Source: Arcanobacterium ihumii
GTDB lineage: Bacteria > Actinomycetota > Actinomycetes > Actinomycetales > Actinomycetaceae
Assembly: GCF_900604515.1 (NCBI RefSeq)
Contig: NZ_UWOS01000001.1
Span: forward strand, 186,001 to 250,000
Length of the DNA: 64,000 nt
Direction of reading: 5' to 3'
The translations under genes and the position numbers were made by a program. The notes beneath the pieces were generated by a model, which was given only the letters and a program-made list of their open reading frames with translations, did no database searches and was not told the DNA's origin. Of the stretch, positions 25,622 through 33,996 are shown in pieces; within the stretch, counting starts at the first letter, position 1, and every line of letters starts with the position of its first letter.

Positions 25622-26855
25622 GAGTGGCATTCACATTGAGCGGTTGGACGAACTTGTCGCAGATGTTATCGACTGCCCACATTCGACACCAAATTGGACT
25701 CCCGACGGAAAACGTGTAGTTCGGAACTTCAATCTTAAAGATGGCAATTTGGACTTCTCAGATGGGTACTTCGTCGACGAATCGACCTATCTCGAAAGGG
25801 TACGCCGAGCCCTACCGGAACCCTACGACATCATAATCTCCAGGGAGGCGCCAATCGGGACTGTAGGGATTGTTCCGCCCGGCTTGGAGTGCTGTCTCGG
25901 GCAGAGACTGGTGCTATTAAAGACCAATCCAGAGAGATGTAGCGCAAAGTACCTTGTGTTTGCGCTTATGTCGGAATATGCAAAGACTCAATTTCGTCGA
26001 GCAAACGCTACAGGATCGATAGCTAGCAACCTCACAATACCTGCACTCCGCGATATCAAAGTTCCGATTGTTGAGAATTGTGAGTCTGTCGGCGAGCTGC
26101 TTTGGAGCATTAACAGCGCGATACAGCTAAACAGCAAGATCATCGAAACTACTCAGGCCATGATGTCGACCATTTACAACTATTGGTTTGTGCAGTTTGA
26201 CTTCCCAGACGATCGAGGTAGGCCGTACCGCACTTCCGGGGGGAAAATGGTGTGGAACGAGACCTTGAATCGAGAAATCCCTTACGGATGGACCGCCATA
26301 CAACTTCAAGACATTCTTCGAAAAAATTCTAGAACATTGATTAATAAGTCAAGTCAGCCAACAATCGATCTGAGTGTCATGCCTTCTAGGTCGATTGGGC
26401 TTAGCACCCTCAACTCCAGCGATGAATTTTCCAGCAATCTATTTGGAATGCATGAAGGCGACATTCTTTTCGGGGGAATCAGGCCATATTTGAAAAAGGC
26501 AGGGATAGCGCCGTGCAATGGTGCAGTCGCTGGAACCGTTCGCTCATTCTCGGTACGCCGACCGGAGGATTACAATTTCGCAATGTGCACGTTTGCCAGT
26601 GATTCAATGTTTGACTTCGCGATGCGAGTTTCAACCGGAACGCGCATGCCTACGGTCTCATCTGACGCTCTCCTAAGCCGGTGGGTGCCATATGACGAAA
26701 GAACCGTTGCCAAATTTGGCATGCTAAACCTTAAGGACACAGTTATCTCAAGCGTCAAGGAGATTTTGCAGCTCAAGAATTTGCGAGATTGGCTACTTCA
26801 GGGTTTCATGAGTGGTCAGGCAAAGCTTTCGGAACTCCCAGAAACAACAAGCTGA
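25614..26855 (+). CDS. hsdS: Type I restriction-modification, specificity subunit
   Basis: A 413-residue target-recognition subunit. It has two recognition domains: TRD1 (~1-150) with RVVRNFNLKDG and YDIIISREAPIGTVGIV, followed by the first conserved helical region (SINSAIQLNSKIIETTQAMMSTIYNYWF, ~175-205), and TRD2 (~220-370) with IPYGWTAIQLQDIL and GDILFGGIRPYLKKAGIAP, ending in a second helix pair (LKDTVISSVKEILQLKNLRDWLL). The DNA target cannot be read from sequence. It is the last gene of the seven-gene operon. No invertible second hsdS or integrase is nearby, so phase variation is not indicated. Confidence 0.93.
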   Translation: MNRSGIHIERLDELVADVIDCPHSTPNWTPDGKRVVRNFNLKDGNLDFSDGYFVDESTYLERVRRALPEPYDIIISREAPIGTVGIVPPGLECCLGQRLVLLKTNPERCSAKYLVFALMSEYAKTQFRRANATGSIASNLTIPALRDIKVPIVENCESVGELLWSINSAIQLNSKIIETTQAMMSTIYNYWFVQFDFPDDRGRPYRTSGGKMVWNETLNREIPYGWTAIQLQDILRKNSRTLINKSSQPTIDLSVMPSRSIGLSTLNSSDEFSSNLFGMHEGDILFGGIRPYLKKAGIAPCNGAVAGTVRSFSVRRPEDYNFAMCTFASDSMFDFAMRVSTGTRMPTVSSDALLSRWVPYDERTVAKFGMLNLKDTVISSVKEILQLKNLRDWLLQGFMSGQAKLSELPETTS

Positions 26856-27084
26856 GTATGCGTTTTACAGTCCAAGGCGTTGTGGGTTTGAACAAGAAGG
26901 CGTTTAGAAGCGCAAACTTTCAGCGGTAATGCTTCTGTATATTTTGACGATTAGTGCCAACGATTTAACGCCTAGATGTACAATTTGACAGCATCGAGCG
27001 TACCGTCCCGTTTACGACGACCCCTCCTCGACTTTGCCTCGGAAGATGCAAGTTAGCGCCGTGATCGCACCCGCCTCCTACCAC

Positions 27085-27146
27085 ACAGAACCCCCCCCCG
27101 AACCCCGCGCTTTACCTGGTAAAACGCGGAACCCGAGGGGTTCTGT
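27085..27146. terminator. Nested palindrome between hsdS and tmRNA
   Basis: Outer arms acagaacccc (27085-27094) and ggggttctgt (27137-27146) enclose an inner hairpin, ccgcg-c-tttacc-t-ggtaaa-a-cgcgg (27105-27129), with a 9-C run between. It sits between two converging transcripts and is probably a bidirectional terminator, although T-runs are poor. The rest of 26856-27183 shows no gene. Confidence 0.55.
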
Positions 27147-27183
27147 CTGCTCTCACAACCTTGTATCCAAAGTTGAGTAGCAA

Positions 27184-27555
27184 TGGTGGAGATGCAGGGA
27201 ATTGAACCCTGGTCCGATAGTGCAAAACCCAAGTCTTCTCCGGGTGCAGTTTGCTAAACGTTGTTTTTGGCTCCAGCACTCACGCAAACAAGTCGCTGAC
27301 GAACCTAGTTAGCTAAATGTGTTTTACCAACCACTAACGAGCTGGCAAAACAGTGGCTTTCAAAAACGACGCCACGAATCTAACGCGAAAGCAACGTTAG
27401 TGTGACGGACTTAGGCGCTCGCTCAGGCGGCGAGGGCGAAGTCAGAATGCTGCTTGTTGGCAACTAATTTTTTGCAGAGAATCGTTAAAGAGATGACTCT
27501 ACATCCTCTACCCGCTTCCCTTCGGCAGTCACTACCGTCGAAACCGATCATCCCC
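27184..27555 (-). ncRNA. ssrA: tmRNA (transfer-messenger RNA)
   Basis: 372 nt. The 5' end GGGGATGATCGGTTTCGACG (27555 downward) pairs with the 3' end CATCTCC-ACCA (ending 27184) in a 7-bp acceptor stem with one G-U, and the T-arm GGTTCAATTCC is present. The tag reading frame is the complement of 27423-27461: resume codon GCC, then tag ANKQHSDFALAA and TGA. CCA is encoded. The RNA releases stalled ribosomes with SmpB, whose gene lies 190 bases upstream in the same direction. The 3' end faces the restriction/ABC island and is a common integration site for mobile elements. Confidence 0.97.
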
Positions 27556-27748
27556 ATATTTAGTTTTCAAACCGCACCAACTCAATCCAGTCTATTCAAA
27601 CCGAATCAAAAGGTGCGAAACTATTTGTCTAGGATACATTCCTTCAAAGAAAAAATCTAGCGCCATGATCACCAGCGTATTTGTTACCTATCGCAACCCC
27701 AAACCCATCACAACGCCGGCGTTCTCACGAAGCATCATAATCCAGCAA
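27556..27748. other. Spacer between smpB and ssrA
   Basis: 193 bases, AT-rich, expected to hold the ssrA promoter on the minus strand. I see no coding sequence and no promoter pair strong enough to assign. Confidence 0.5.
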
Positions 27749-28279
27749 TTACCGCCTTGCACGCCGAGCATCGGACATTGCACGTTCAGCTTCACGTTGA
27801 TCCTGCCTGCGTTTAAGTGTTTCGCGCTTATCCCATTCTTGCTTGCCGCGAGCCAGCGCAATCTCAACCTTGGCACGCCCACCAATAAAGTACAGCTCAA
27901 GTGGCACAACGGTAGTTCCCTTATCTCGCACCTTCAGTGCAAGGGAACGGATCTCATCACGATGCAACAGCAACTTTCGTTTCTGAGTAGGTTTGTGGTT
28001 TGTCCACGATCCCATCGCATAAATCGGAACATTTGCACCGATCAACCATGCTTCCCCACGTCGATCGAACTCAATCCACGCTTCTGTGAGCGAGGCACGA
28101 CCCATACGCAACGCCTTTACTTCGGTACCAGAAAGCACCAGTCCCGCCTCGATCACCTTGTCAATATGATAGTCGTGGCGAGCTTTCTTATTGCGCGCAA
28201 TAACATGTTTTGCGTCTGCCTCAGCTTTTGCCTTCTGCGCAGGTGTAAGCTTCGTCGTCGCCTGTGATTTCTTTGCCAC
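27749..28279 (-). CDS. smpB: SsrA-binding protein SmpB
   Basis: A 176-residue partner of tmRNA. Typical SmpB segments: VIARNKKARHDYHIDKVIEAGLVLSGTEVKALRMGRASLTEAW, then MGSWTNHKPTQKRKLLLHRDEI and VPLELYFIGGRAKVEIALARGK, ending in a basic tail (SDARRARR) that enters the ribosomal A-site path. The N-terminal ~25 residues are an extra Lys/Ala-rich extension. The GTG start at 28279 has GGGAGG upstream. The smpB-ssrA arrangement is conserved in many bacteria. Confidence 0.96.
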   Translation of the reverse strand: MAKKSQATTKLTPAQKAKAEADAKHVIARNKKARHDYHIDKVIEAGLVLSGTEVKALRMGRASLTEAWIEFDRRGEAWLIGANVPIYAMGSWTNHKPTQKRKLLLHRDEIRSLALKVRDKGTTVVPLELYFIGGRAKVEIALARGKQEWDKRETLKRRQDQREAERAMSDARRARR

Positions 28280-28433
28280 GCGAATTAACCTCCCTGCTCG
28301 GCATCATGCGAGTTAAAGACCGATCTCCTTAAACCCACAGCGAATAACAGATAACGTCCACCTAGTTTACACCGCAAAGCCGAAAATCTAAATTTACGCG
28401 ATTGTCTAAATTAACCTTCAATTCTAGAAGCTG

Positions 28434-29756
28434 TTAGTAATTGCGCTGTGTAAATCCCGGGAGCGTCATTGGATCAAGTACTACATCGTTACGCCATACT
28501 TCGAAATGAACGTGACAACCAGCCACACGCCCCGTTTGTCCAGTTGTTCCAATAACTTGACCCTGGCTAACGGATTGACCAGCTTGCACACCTATCGTGG
28601 TTAAATGTAGATGGATCGTCACCCAAGATGCCCCATTGACGAAACCATGATTAATCCATACTTGGTTGCCACCGGTTCCTCCAACATATGCGGGAACTGT
28701 TTTAATGACGACGCCGTCTGCAGCAGCTCTCTGTGCCTCACCACATTGAGAGCGAAGGTCTACTCCCTCATGGAGCACCCTTTTCCCGGTGATTGGATGG
28801 ATACGGTACCCCATCGGAGAGGTTACAAACAAAGGAGCAGGAATCGGCGGATGTAGCCAGAATGATCCATCTGAAGTGTCTGCATTACCAGTACCTTGAC
28901 CAGCCGCCGCAGCTGCCGCGGCTTTTTTGCGATTTTCTTCATCAATCTTCGCAATTTCAGAGGAGATCGATTGTCTCTCCGCCTCAGTTTGTAAAATCGA
29001 CGCATTAGTTACATCTTTATATGCCTCAAGAGCGCGATGTTGATTATCAATATTTGCCAAGAGCGCGTTAAGCTCATTGCGTTTTTGGTCAGCTGCCTCT
29101 TTGTTTACTTTATTTTGCTCAACCAGAGCATCGGCTTTAGCTTTAAGGTCGCCAATGGTATTTTCAACGGCCTCTTGACGTGCCTGGCGATTCTTTGCGC
29201 TCGCCGTCGCCTGCTCATGCTCAGTCAACGCGAAGGTTTGGGTGCGCGAAATCGCAGAGGTTACACGAAAAGAATCGATGAAGTCACTAGCTGAACTTGA
29301 ACCAAGCACAAGATCGATGGTGCTGGGTCCAGTTTCGCCCCGGTAAGAGGCACGAGCCAACTCCCCTAGCGACTGACGGGATTCTTCAGCAGCACCCTTG
29401 GCTTTATCAATGTCCTTCGAGATCGTCTTGAGCTCAGACTGAGCCGCCTCAAGCATTGCCGCGTTGGTTTCCGCTTCACGTTGCGATGCCGAAAGCTTAT
29501 TTTGCGCCTCTAGTACCGCTTGTTCTGCTCCAGGAAGCTGCGAACGAGTTTTTTCGAATTCCAAGAAAGTTTTCTGGATATCGACGTCAACGCCTTCGAG
29601 CTGAGACGTTAACGAATCAATCCTGTTTTGCTTTTCTTTTTGCTGGTTAACAAGATCATCACGATCTGCAGCTTGTGCAGGCACCGCAATATATGCCCCC
29701 ACACAAGCTACAGAGAGAGTAGCAATAACCGCTGAAAAATTTCTTCGTATACGCAT
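28434..29756 (-). CDS. Secreted M23 peptidase with coiled coil (EnvC/NlpD-like)
   Basis: A 440-residue exported wall hydrolase. The signal peptide ends near VPAQA (~29). Residues ~30-270 are a long coiled coil (VNQQKEKQNRIDSLTSQLEG onward). An Ala/Gly linker leads to the LytM/M23 domain (~300-435) with metal-binding HEGVDL and GCHVHFEVW, and an HLHLT in place of the usual AHLS. It lies 25 bases after ftsX, the same order as FtsEX-activated hydrolases elsewhere, so it is probably the septal peptidoglycan hydrolase activated by FtsEX. All catalytic His/Asp positions look present. Confidence 0.88.
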   Translation of the reverse strand: MRIRRNFSAVIATLSVACVGAYIAVPAQAADRDDLVNQQKEKQNRIDSLTSQLEGVDVDIQKTFLEFEKTRSQLPGAEQAVLEAQNKLSASQREAETNAAMLEAAQSELKTISKDIDKAKGAAEESRQSLGELARASYRGETGPSTIDLVLGSSSASDFIDSFRVTSAISRTQTFALTEHEQATASAKNRQARQEAVENTIGDLKAKADALVEQNKVNKEAADQKRNELNALLANIDNQHRALEAYKDVTNASILQTEAERQSISSEIAKIDEENRKKAAAAAAAGQGTGNADTSDGSFWLHPPIPAPLFVTSPMGYRIHPITGKRVLHEGVDLRSQCGEAQRAAADGVVIKTVPAYVGGTGGNQVWINHGFVNGASWVTIHLHLTTIGVQAGQSVSQGQVIGTTGQTGRVAGCHVHFEVWRNDVVLDPMTLPGFTQRNY

Positions 29757-29781
29757 CTTTAGACTTGCTTCCTCGGGCTTC

Positions 29782-30690
29782 TTAGACTCGTGTGTACCTT
29801 CTTAGCGCGAAGAATGAGGCAAGTGAAGCGATAACGATGGCTGCAATTACTAAGATCGGGCTGAGAATAAATACATCCTTAACCGTAACGATTTGGATCC
29901 AAGTGGAGCCAAACCAATCCTTGATAAGGAATTCAACAACCAACCAGAGGCTCAGAATTGCCAGCACTGCTCCGATCAGTGAGGCGATGATTCCTTCGAG
30001 GATAAACGGCAGTTGAATCATCTTGTTTGATGCACCAACGTAGCGCATGATTTCAGTTTCATTACGTCTAAACATCGCCGAAAGGCGAATCGTGGATGGA
30101 ATCAGCAACATCGCTGTAATCACCATAACCACAGCTAGACCGCCAGAGACCAGTGTGAAGTTATTGAGCGTATTAAATAGCGGTTCGAGCTGTTTACGCT
30201 GATCAATGACGGATTCAACGCCCGCACGTCCTTCGAGTGCGTCGGCTACAACCTTATATTCTTCTGGATTAACTAGCTTAACCCGGTAAGAGGACTGCAT
30301 CTGATCGGCGGTCATCGCCTCAGCCCAAGCAGAATCAGACATTTGCTTCTTAAACGCTTTAAGAGCATCTTCCTTAGATTCGAAATAAACTTCTGCCACG
30401 TAAGGCTTCATTTCCTTCGACTTTAAATAGGTAGAGATTTCGTCAATCTGATCTTGAGATGCCTCACCAGCAGCACACTGAGCACGCTGCGAATGCTGTG
30501 GACACATAAATGCCGAAACTTCGACCTTGTCGTACCAGTCGTTCTTGAGGTTACCGATTTGAATCTGCAAAAGAATAGCGGCGCCGATGAAGACTAACGA
30601 AACAAACGTAACGAGTGTTACCGAAAATGCCATCGCTAGGTTGCCACGTAGTCCCTTAACAGTTTGGGAAAGAATAAAACGTAACTTCAT
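29782..30690 (-). CDS. ftsX: Cell division ABC transporter-like permease FtsX
   Basis: A 302-residue four-helix membrane protein. TM1 is around 20-45 (MAFSVTLVTFVSLVFIGAAILL). A large extracellular domain (~50-170) contains two Cys (MCPQHSQRAQCA) that may form a disulfide. Then comes a three-helix FtsX-type C-terminal half, with MFRRNETEIMRYVGASNKMIQLPFILEG, a family signature. With FtsE it drives outer-leaflet hydrolase activation at the septum. It overlaps ftsE by one base, and a hydrolase gene follows. Intact. Confidence 0.95.
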   Translation of the reverse strand: MKLRFILSQTVKGLRGNLAMAFSVTLVTFVSLVFIGAAILLQIQIGNLKNDWYDKVEVSAFMCPQHSQRAQCAAGEASQDQIDEISTYLKSKEMKPYVAEVYFESKEDALKAFKKQMSDSAWAEAMTADQMQSSYRVKLVNPEEYKVVADALEGRAGVESVIDQRKQLEPLFNTLNNFTLVSGGLAVVMVITAMLLIPSTIRLSAMFRRNETEIMRYVGASNKMIQLPFILEGIIASLIGAVLAILSLWLVVEFLIKDWFGSTWIQIVTVKDVFILSPILVIAAIVIASLASFFALRRYTRV

Positions 30691-31379
30691 TACCGAGCCC
30701 CTCCGTAAGCTCCGCGTTCCTGGTCTCGCACGACACGACCATCAGAAAGTTCGACGACGCGTTTACGCAGCTGATCCACAATCGCACGATCGTGGGTAGC
30801 CATTACAACGGTTGTTCCCTGCCGGTTGATTCGATCAAGAAGGCGCATAATTCCCAAGGCGGTTTCGTGATCAAGGTTTCCAGTTGGCTCGTCAGCAAGC
30901 AAAAGTTCAGGACGGTTCACCATAGCGCGTGCAATAGCAACGCGCTGTTTCTCACCTCCGGAGAGCTCATACATACGGCGGTTTTCTTTTCCGTCGAGCC
31001 CAACGAGTTCGAGTACCTTCGGCACTTCTTTTTTTATAGCATGGCGCGGTTTACCGAGCACCTGCATAGCCAAGGCAACGTTATCGAAAACGTTCTTTTC
31101 AGAAAGGAGGCGAAAATCTTGGAAAACGTACCCGATTTGGCGACGCAGGAAAGGCACACGACGTGCAGAGACGCCGGCAAGATCCTTGCCTAGGACGAAA
31201 ACTTTGCCCGACGTCGGCGCAGTCTCAGCGGAAATCAATGAAAGCATTGTTGACTTTCCAGAACCCGACGCACCAACTAAGAATACGAAATCGCCTCGCT
31301 CAATAGTGAGAGACACCTGGTCAAGCGCAGGGGCGGCACCCTTAGCGTAAAGTTTTGTTACATTTTCAAAATTGATCAT
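30690..31379 (-). CDS. ftsE: Cell division ATP-binding protein FtsE
   Basis: A 229-residue ABC ATPase. Walker A is GASGSGKST, the signature [14 protein letters not shown] and Walker [13 protein letters not shown], followed by the switch His in MATHDRA. The start [11 protein letters not shown] at 31379 is preferred (AGGA ten bases upstream); a GTG three codons earlier has the SD too close. FtsE powers FtsX conformational change rather than transport. Upstream (31392-31582) no gene was accepted; the promoter presumably lies there. Confidence 0.96.
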   Translation of the reverse strand: MINFENVTKLYAKGAAPALDQVSLTIERGDFVFLVGASGSGKSTMLSLISAETAPTSGKVFVLGKDLAGVSARRVPFLRRQIGYVFQDFRLLSEKNVFDNVALAMQVLGKPRHAIKKEVPKVLELVGLDGKENRRMYELSGGEKQRVAIARAMVNRPELLLADEPTGNLDHETALGIMRLLDRINRQGTTVVMATHDRAIVDQLRKRVVELSDGRVVRDQERGAYGGAR

Positions 31380-31582
31380 TAAATTCACGTCCTAGCGACG
31401 GTTATCGGTCACTAGACACCCTATTGATATTTGATTTAGAGCGAAAAATGACGCGCCGATACGCCCCACATTAGTGGGCAAGGTTATGCTAGAACCGAAA
31501 TAAAATAATGCTAGCCAAGAAAGTTTAACTCCCCAAAGCAACATGGGACTCTCTTGGAATCGAATTCCTCGCCGACGCGAGT

Positions 31583-32710
31583 TCATTCCTCGTCGAGTTG
31601 ACCGTGGCGCCAGCGGATACCAGCGTCGATGAAACCATCTAGATCGCCGTCGAACACCGAATCAGTGTTGCCAACTTCGTAGTTCGTGCGCAAATCTTTG
31701 ACCATTTGGTACGGGTGCAGAACGTACGAACGCATCTGATCGCCCCACGACGCCTTTACATCACCAGCAAGTTCCTTCTTCTTCGCCTGCTCTTCTTCGT
31801 GACGCAGCTGCAAAAGGCGAGACTGTAAAACTCGAAGTGCCGATGCGCGGTTTTGAATCTGCGACTTTTCATCCTGCATAGAAACTACGATTCCGGTTGG
31901 AATGTGAGTCATTCGCACCGCCGAATCAGTGGTGTTAACCGATTGCCCACCTGGGCCAGAAGAACGGAAAACGTCCACCTTCAACTCCGATTCTGGAATC
32001 TCAATATGATCGGTGGTCTCAATCAAAGGAATAACTTCCACCGCCGCAAACGAGGTTTGGCGTCGACCTTGGTTGTCAAAAGGAGAAATGCGCACCAAGC
32101 GATGCGTACCGGCTTCTACGGAAAGCGTTCCGTAAGCATACGGTGCAGAAACTTCAAAAGTCGTCGACTTAATTCCTGCTTCTTCAGCATACGAGGTATC
32201 CATAACCTTTGTGGCATAGCCGTGACGCTCCGCCCAGCGCAAATACATGCGTTGCAGCATCTGCGCCCAATCGGCAGCATCTACACCACCCGCTCCTGAG
32301 CGGATCGTCACGACGGCGTTGCGCTCGTCGTATTCGCCCGAGAGTAACGTTTTCACTTCCAAGTCCGCAAGCGCAGTGGAAACCTTCTCCAACTCTTCGT
32401 CAGCTTCAGCGAACAGCTCGGCACCGGCGTCGGCATCCGTAACAGCTTCTTCTTCGGCCATCTCGACAAGAGTTTCAAGGTCTTCGATTCGCCCGCGCAT
32501 CTTCTCGACTTTGTCCAGCTCTGACTTGGCGTGGGAAAGCTTAGAGGTAACCACTTGAGCGGCATCGGGATCATCCCACAAGCCTGGTGCCGACGATTCT
32601 TCCGTCAACTGAGCGATCGTTTCGGTCAATTTAGGTACGTCAGTAACCGCCTCGATCTGGTTAAAGGTTCGGCGGAGCTTTTCAATTTCAACGTTATAAT
32701 CAGTGGCCAC
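31583..32710 (-). CDS. prfB: Peptide chain release factor 2
   Basis: A 375-residue RF2. The stop-codon recognition tripeptide SPF appears in [18 protein letters not shown], and the peptidyl-tRNA hydrolysis motif GGQ in [19 protein letters not shown]. It terminates translation at UGA and UAA. There is no programmed +1 frameshift site near the start: the frame is continuous from ATG, so RF2 autoregulation by frameshift is absent. It is upstream of and in the same direction as ftsEX, as in other actinobacteria. Confidence 0.96.
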   Translation of the reverse strand: MATDYNVEIEKLRRTFNQIEAVTDVPKLTETIAQLTEESSAPGLWDDPDAAQVVTSKLSHAKSELDKVEKMRGRIEDLETLVEMAEEEAVTDADAGAELFAEADEELEKVSTALADLEVKTLLSGEYDERNAVVTIRSGAGGVDAADWAQMLQRMYLRWAERHGYATKVMDTSYAEEAGIKSTTFEVSAPYAYGTLSVEAGTHRLVRISPFDNQGRRQTSFAAVEVIPLIETTDHIEIPESELKVDVFRSSGPGGQSVNTTDSAVRMTHIPTGIVVSMQDEKSQIQNRASALRVLQSRLLQLRHEEEQAKKKELAGDVKASWGDQMRSYVLHPYQMVKDLRTNYEVGNTDSVFDGDLDGFIDAGIRWRHGQLDEE

Positions 32711-32895
32711 GATTCCACATTCTACTTCATCATGCCCGATTGCTATGAATGGTGACGCCGTGAGAGGGCTTACCTCTTCCCGAAGGTTCAGTCATCGTCA
32801 CTCGGCGCTTCGCATTTCAGCCAGCCGCGCTCTCAATTTGATCGGAATCGGTGTGTGAATCACGCTTTGACCCTATTTCTCGATAGCGTTGGAGT

Positions 32896-33996
32896 GTGAA
32901 AGTTACACCTCTTCATCTAGCCGCCCTTGCTGTCGTCGCCGTCAAAGACCTGCGCCCAGTGGGCACACGCGAACCGATTATGCGCACCTCCGATTTTTAC
33001 TACACTGGCGTGCTCGATGATGCAGGGAAGCGCTGGGTAGTTAAATACCCGTTGCATTCCCATGCAGGAACAACCCTCGAGGCAGAAGCTGCAGTTTCGC
33101 GCTCATTGCTCCATGAACTTCGGAATGGAAATCTTCCGTTCGATGTGCTTCGTCCAGCAGGTTTCGCACCACTTAGCCACGGACGAGCTCTTGTTTACCC
33201 TGCCCCACTAGGGAAGATTCAGTCTTTTGACGATATTTCTCGGGCCTCCGCACACGAACTCGGACGTACTCTCGCATCGATTCATTCGTTGAACACGGAC
33301 GTTATCGATCGTGCAGGAATGCCTCATTACGATCCTTATGCGTGGCGTACTCGCCTTCTTACCGAGCTTCACGACGCCGAACAGGTCACGTCAATTCCTA
33401 CTGTACTGCGTAGGCGTTGGGAACAGGCTCTAGATAATGAGGCGCTTTGGAATTTTACCCCTGCTGTCATCCATGGGGATGTTGCCGAGGAAAATTTTTT
33501 ATGGTCAGAAGGAACAATTTCCTGTGTCTTGGGCTTCGGCGAAACCCAAGTTGGAGACCCAGCACTTGATTTCGCTTCTCTAGTTTCCTCACTTCCAGAA
33601 GATCTTTTCGACGCCGTCTTTGAGTCGTATCAAAATGCTCTCAGCCACGTCGTAGACGAAAACTTCTTTAATCGATCAATCCTTATGAGCGAACTGGCTG
33701 TGCTTCGCTGGCTTTTGTTCGGAATCCGAATGAAGGATAACTCCGTGGTTGAAGAAGCTACGCAGATGCTGGGTGACCTTGCGAGTGATATCGAAGCCGA
33801 TCCCGAGCTCTCGTTCGGTCCAACCTGGCAGGTAGATGAATTCGTGCCTGGCAATTACGTTGACTCTGCAGAAGAGGCCTCGTTTACAACGTCTGCGCCA
33901 GATATCGACGAAGATGCTGACTTCCCTGAGGTTTCTGGATCTGACTCCCCTAGTGAGCCAGATTCAAAATCTTCATCACAGGTCCGTAGCGAATAG
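32896..33996 (+). CDS. Aminoglycoside/macrolide phosphotransferase-like protein
   Basis: A 366-residue protein with an APH-like kinase fold. The nucleotide loop area is MRTSDFYYTGVLDDAGKRWVVKYP, with K49 as likely ATP lysine. The catalytic loop is VIHGDVAEENFLW (HGDxxxEN). The following metal-binding motif, normally IDFGxxxxGDP, reads VLGFGETQVGDPALDFA, with the Asp replaced by Gly, so kinase activity is uncertain. The C-terminal ~70 residues are acidic and low complexity. It converges with the AdnB-like gene, overlapping it by 21 bases. A GTG start at 32896 is used, with GGAG-type sequence close upstream. Resistance function should not be assumed. Confidence 0.72.
   Translation: MKVTPLHLAALAVVAVKDLRPVGTREPIMRTSDFYYTGVLDDAGKRWVVKYPLHSHAGTTLEAEAAVSRSLLHELRNGNLPFDVLRPAGFAPLSHGRALVYPAPLGKIQSFDDISRASAHELGRTLASIHSLNTDVIDRAGMPHYDPYAWRTRLLTELHDAEQVTSIPTVLRRRWEQALDNEALWNFTPAVIHGDVAEENFLWSEGTISCVLGFGETQVGDPALDFASLVSSLPEDLFDAVFESYQNALSHVVDENFFNRSILMSELAVLRWLLFGIRMKDNSVVEEATQMLGDLASDIEADPELSFGPTWQVDEFVPGNYVDSAEEASFTTSAPDIDEDADFPEVSGSDSPSEPDSKSSSQVRSE

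Noticed and set aside
25614-26855. Phase-variable hsdS
   Set aside because: No second hsdS, inverted repeats or recombinase gene nearby.
10863-27183. att repeats matching the ssrA 3' end
   Set aside because: No second copy of the 3' ssrA sequence could be found by eye at the left border near 10866.
31392-31586. Minus-strand 64-residue frame between prfB and ftsE
   Set aside because: Its start overlaps the end of prfB, it has no ribosome binding site or family resemblance, and the space probably holds the ftsE promoter.
32640-32710. Programmed +1 frameshift in prfB
   Set aside because: The frame is open from the ATG with no internal UGA near the start.
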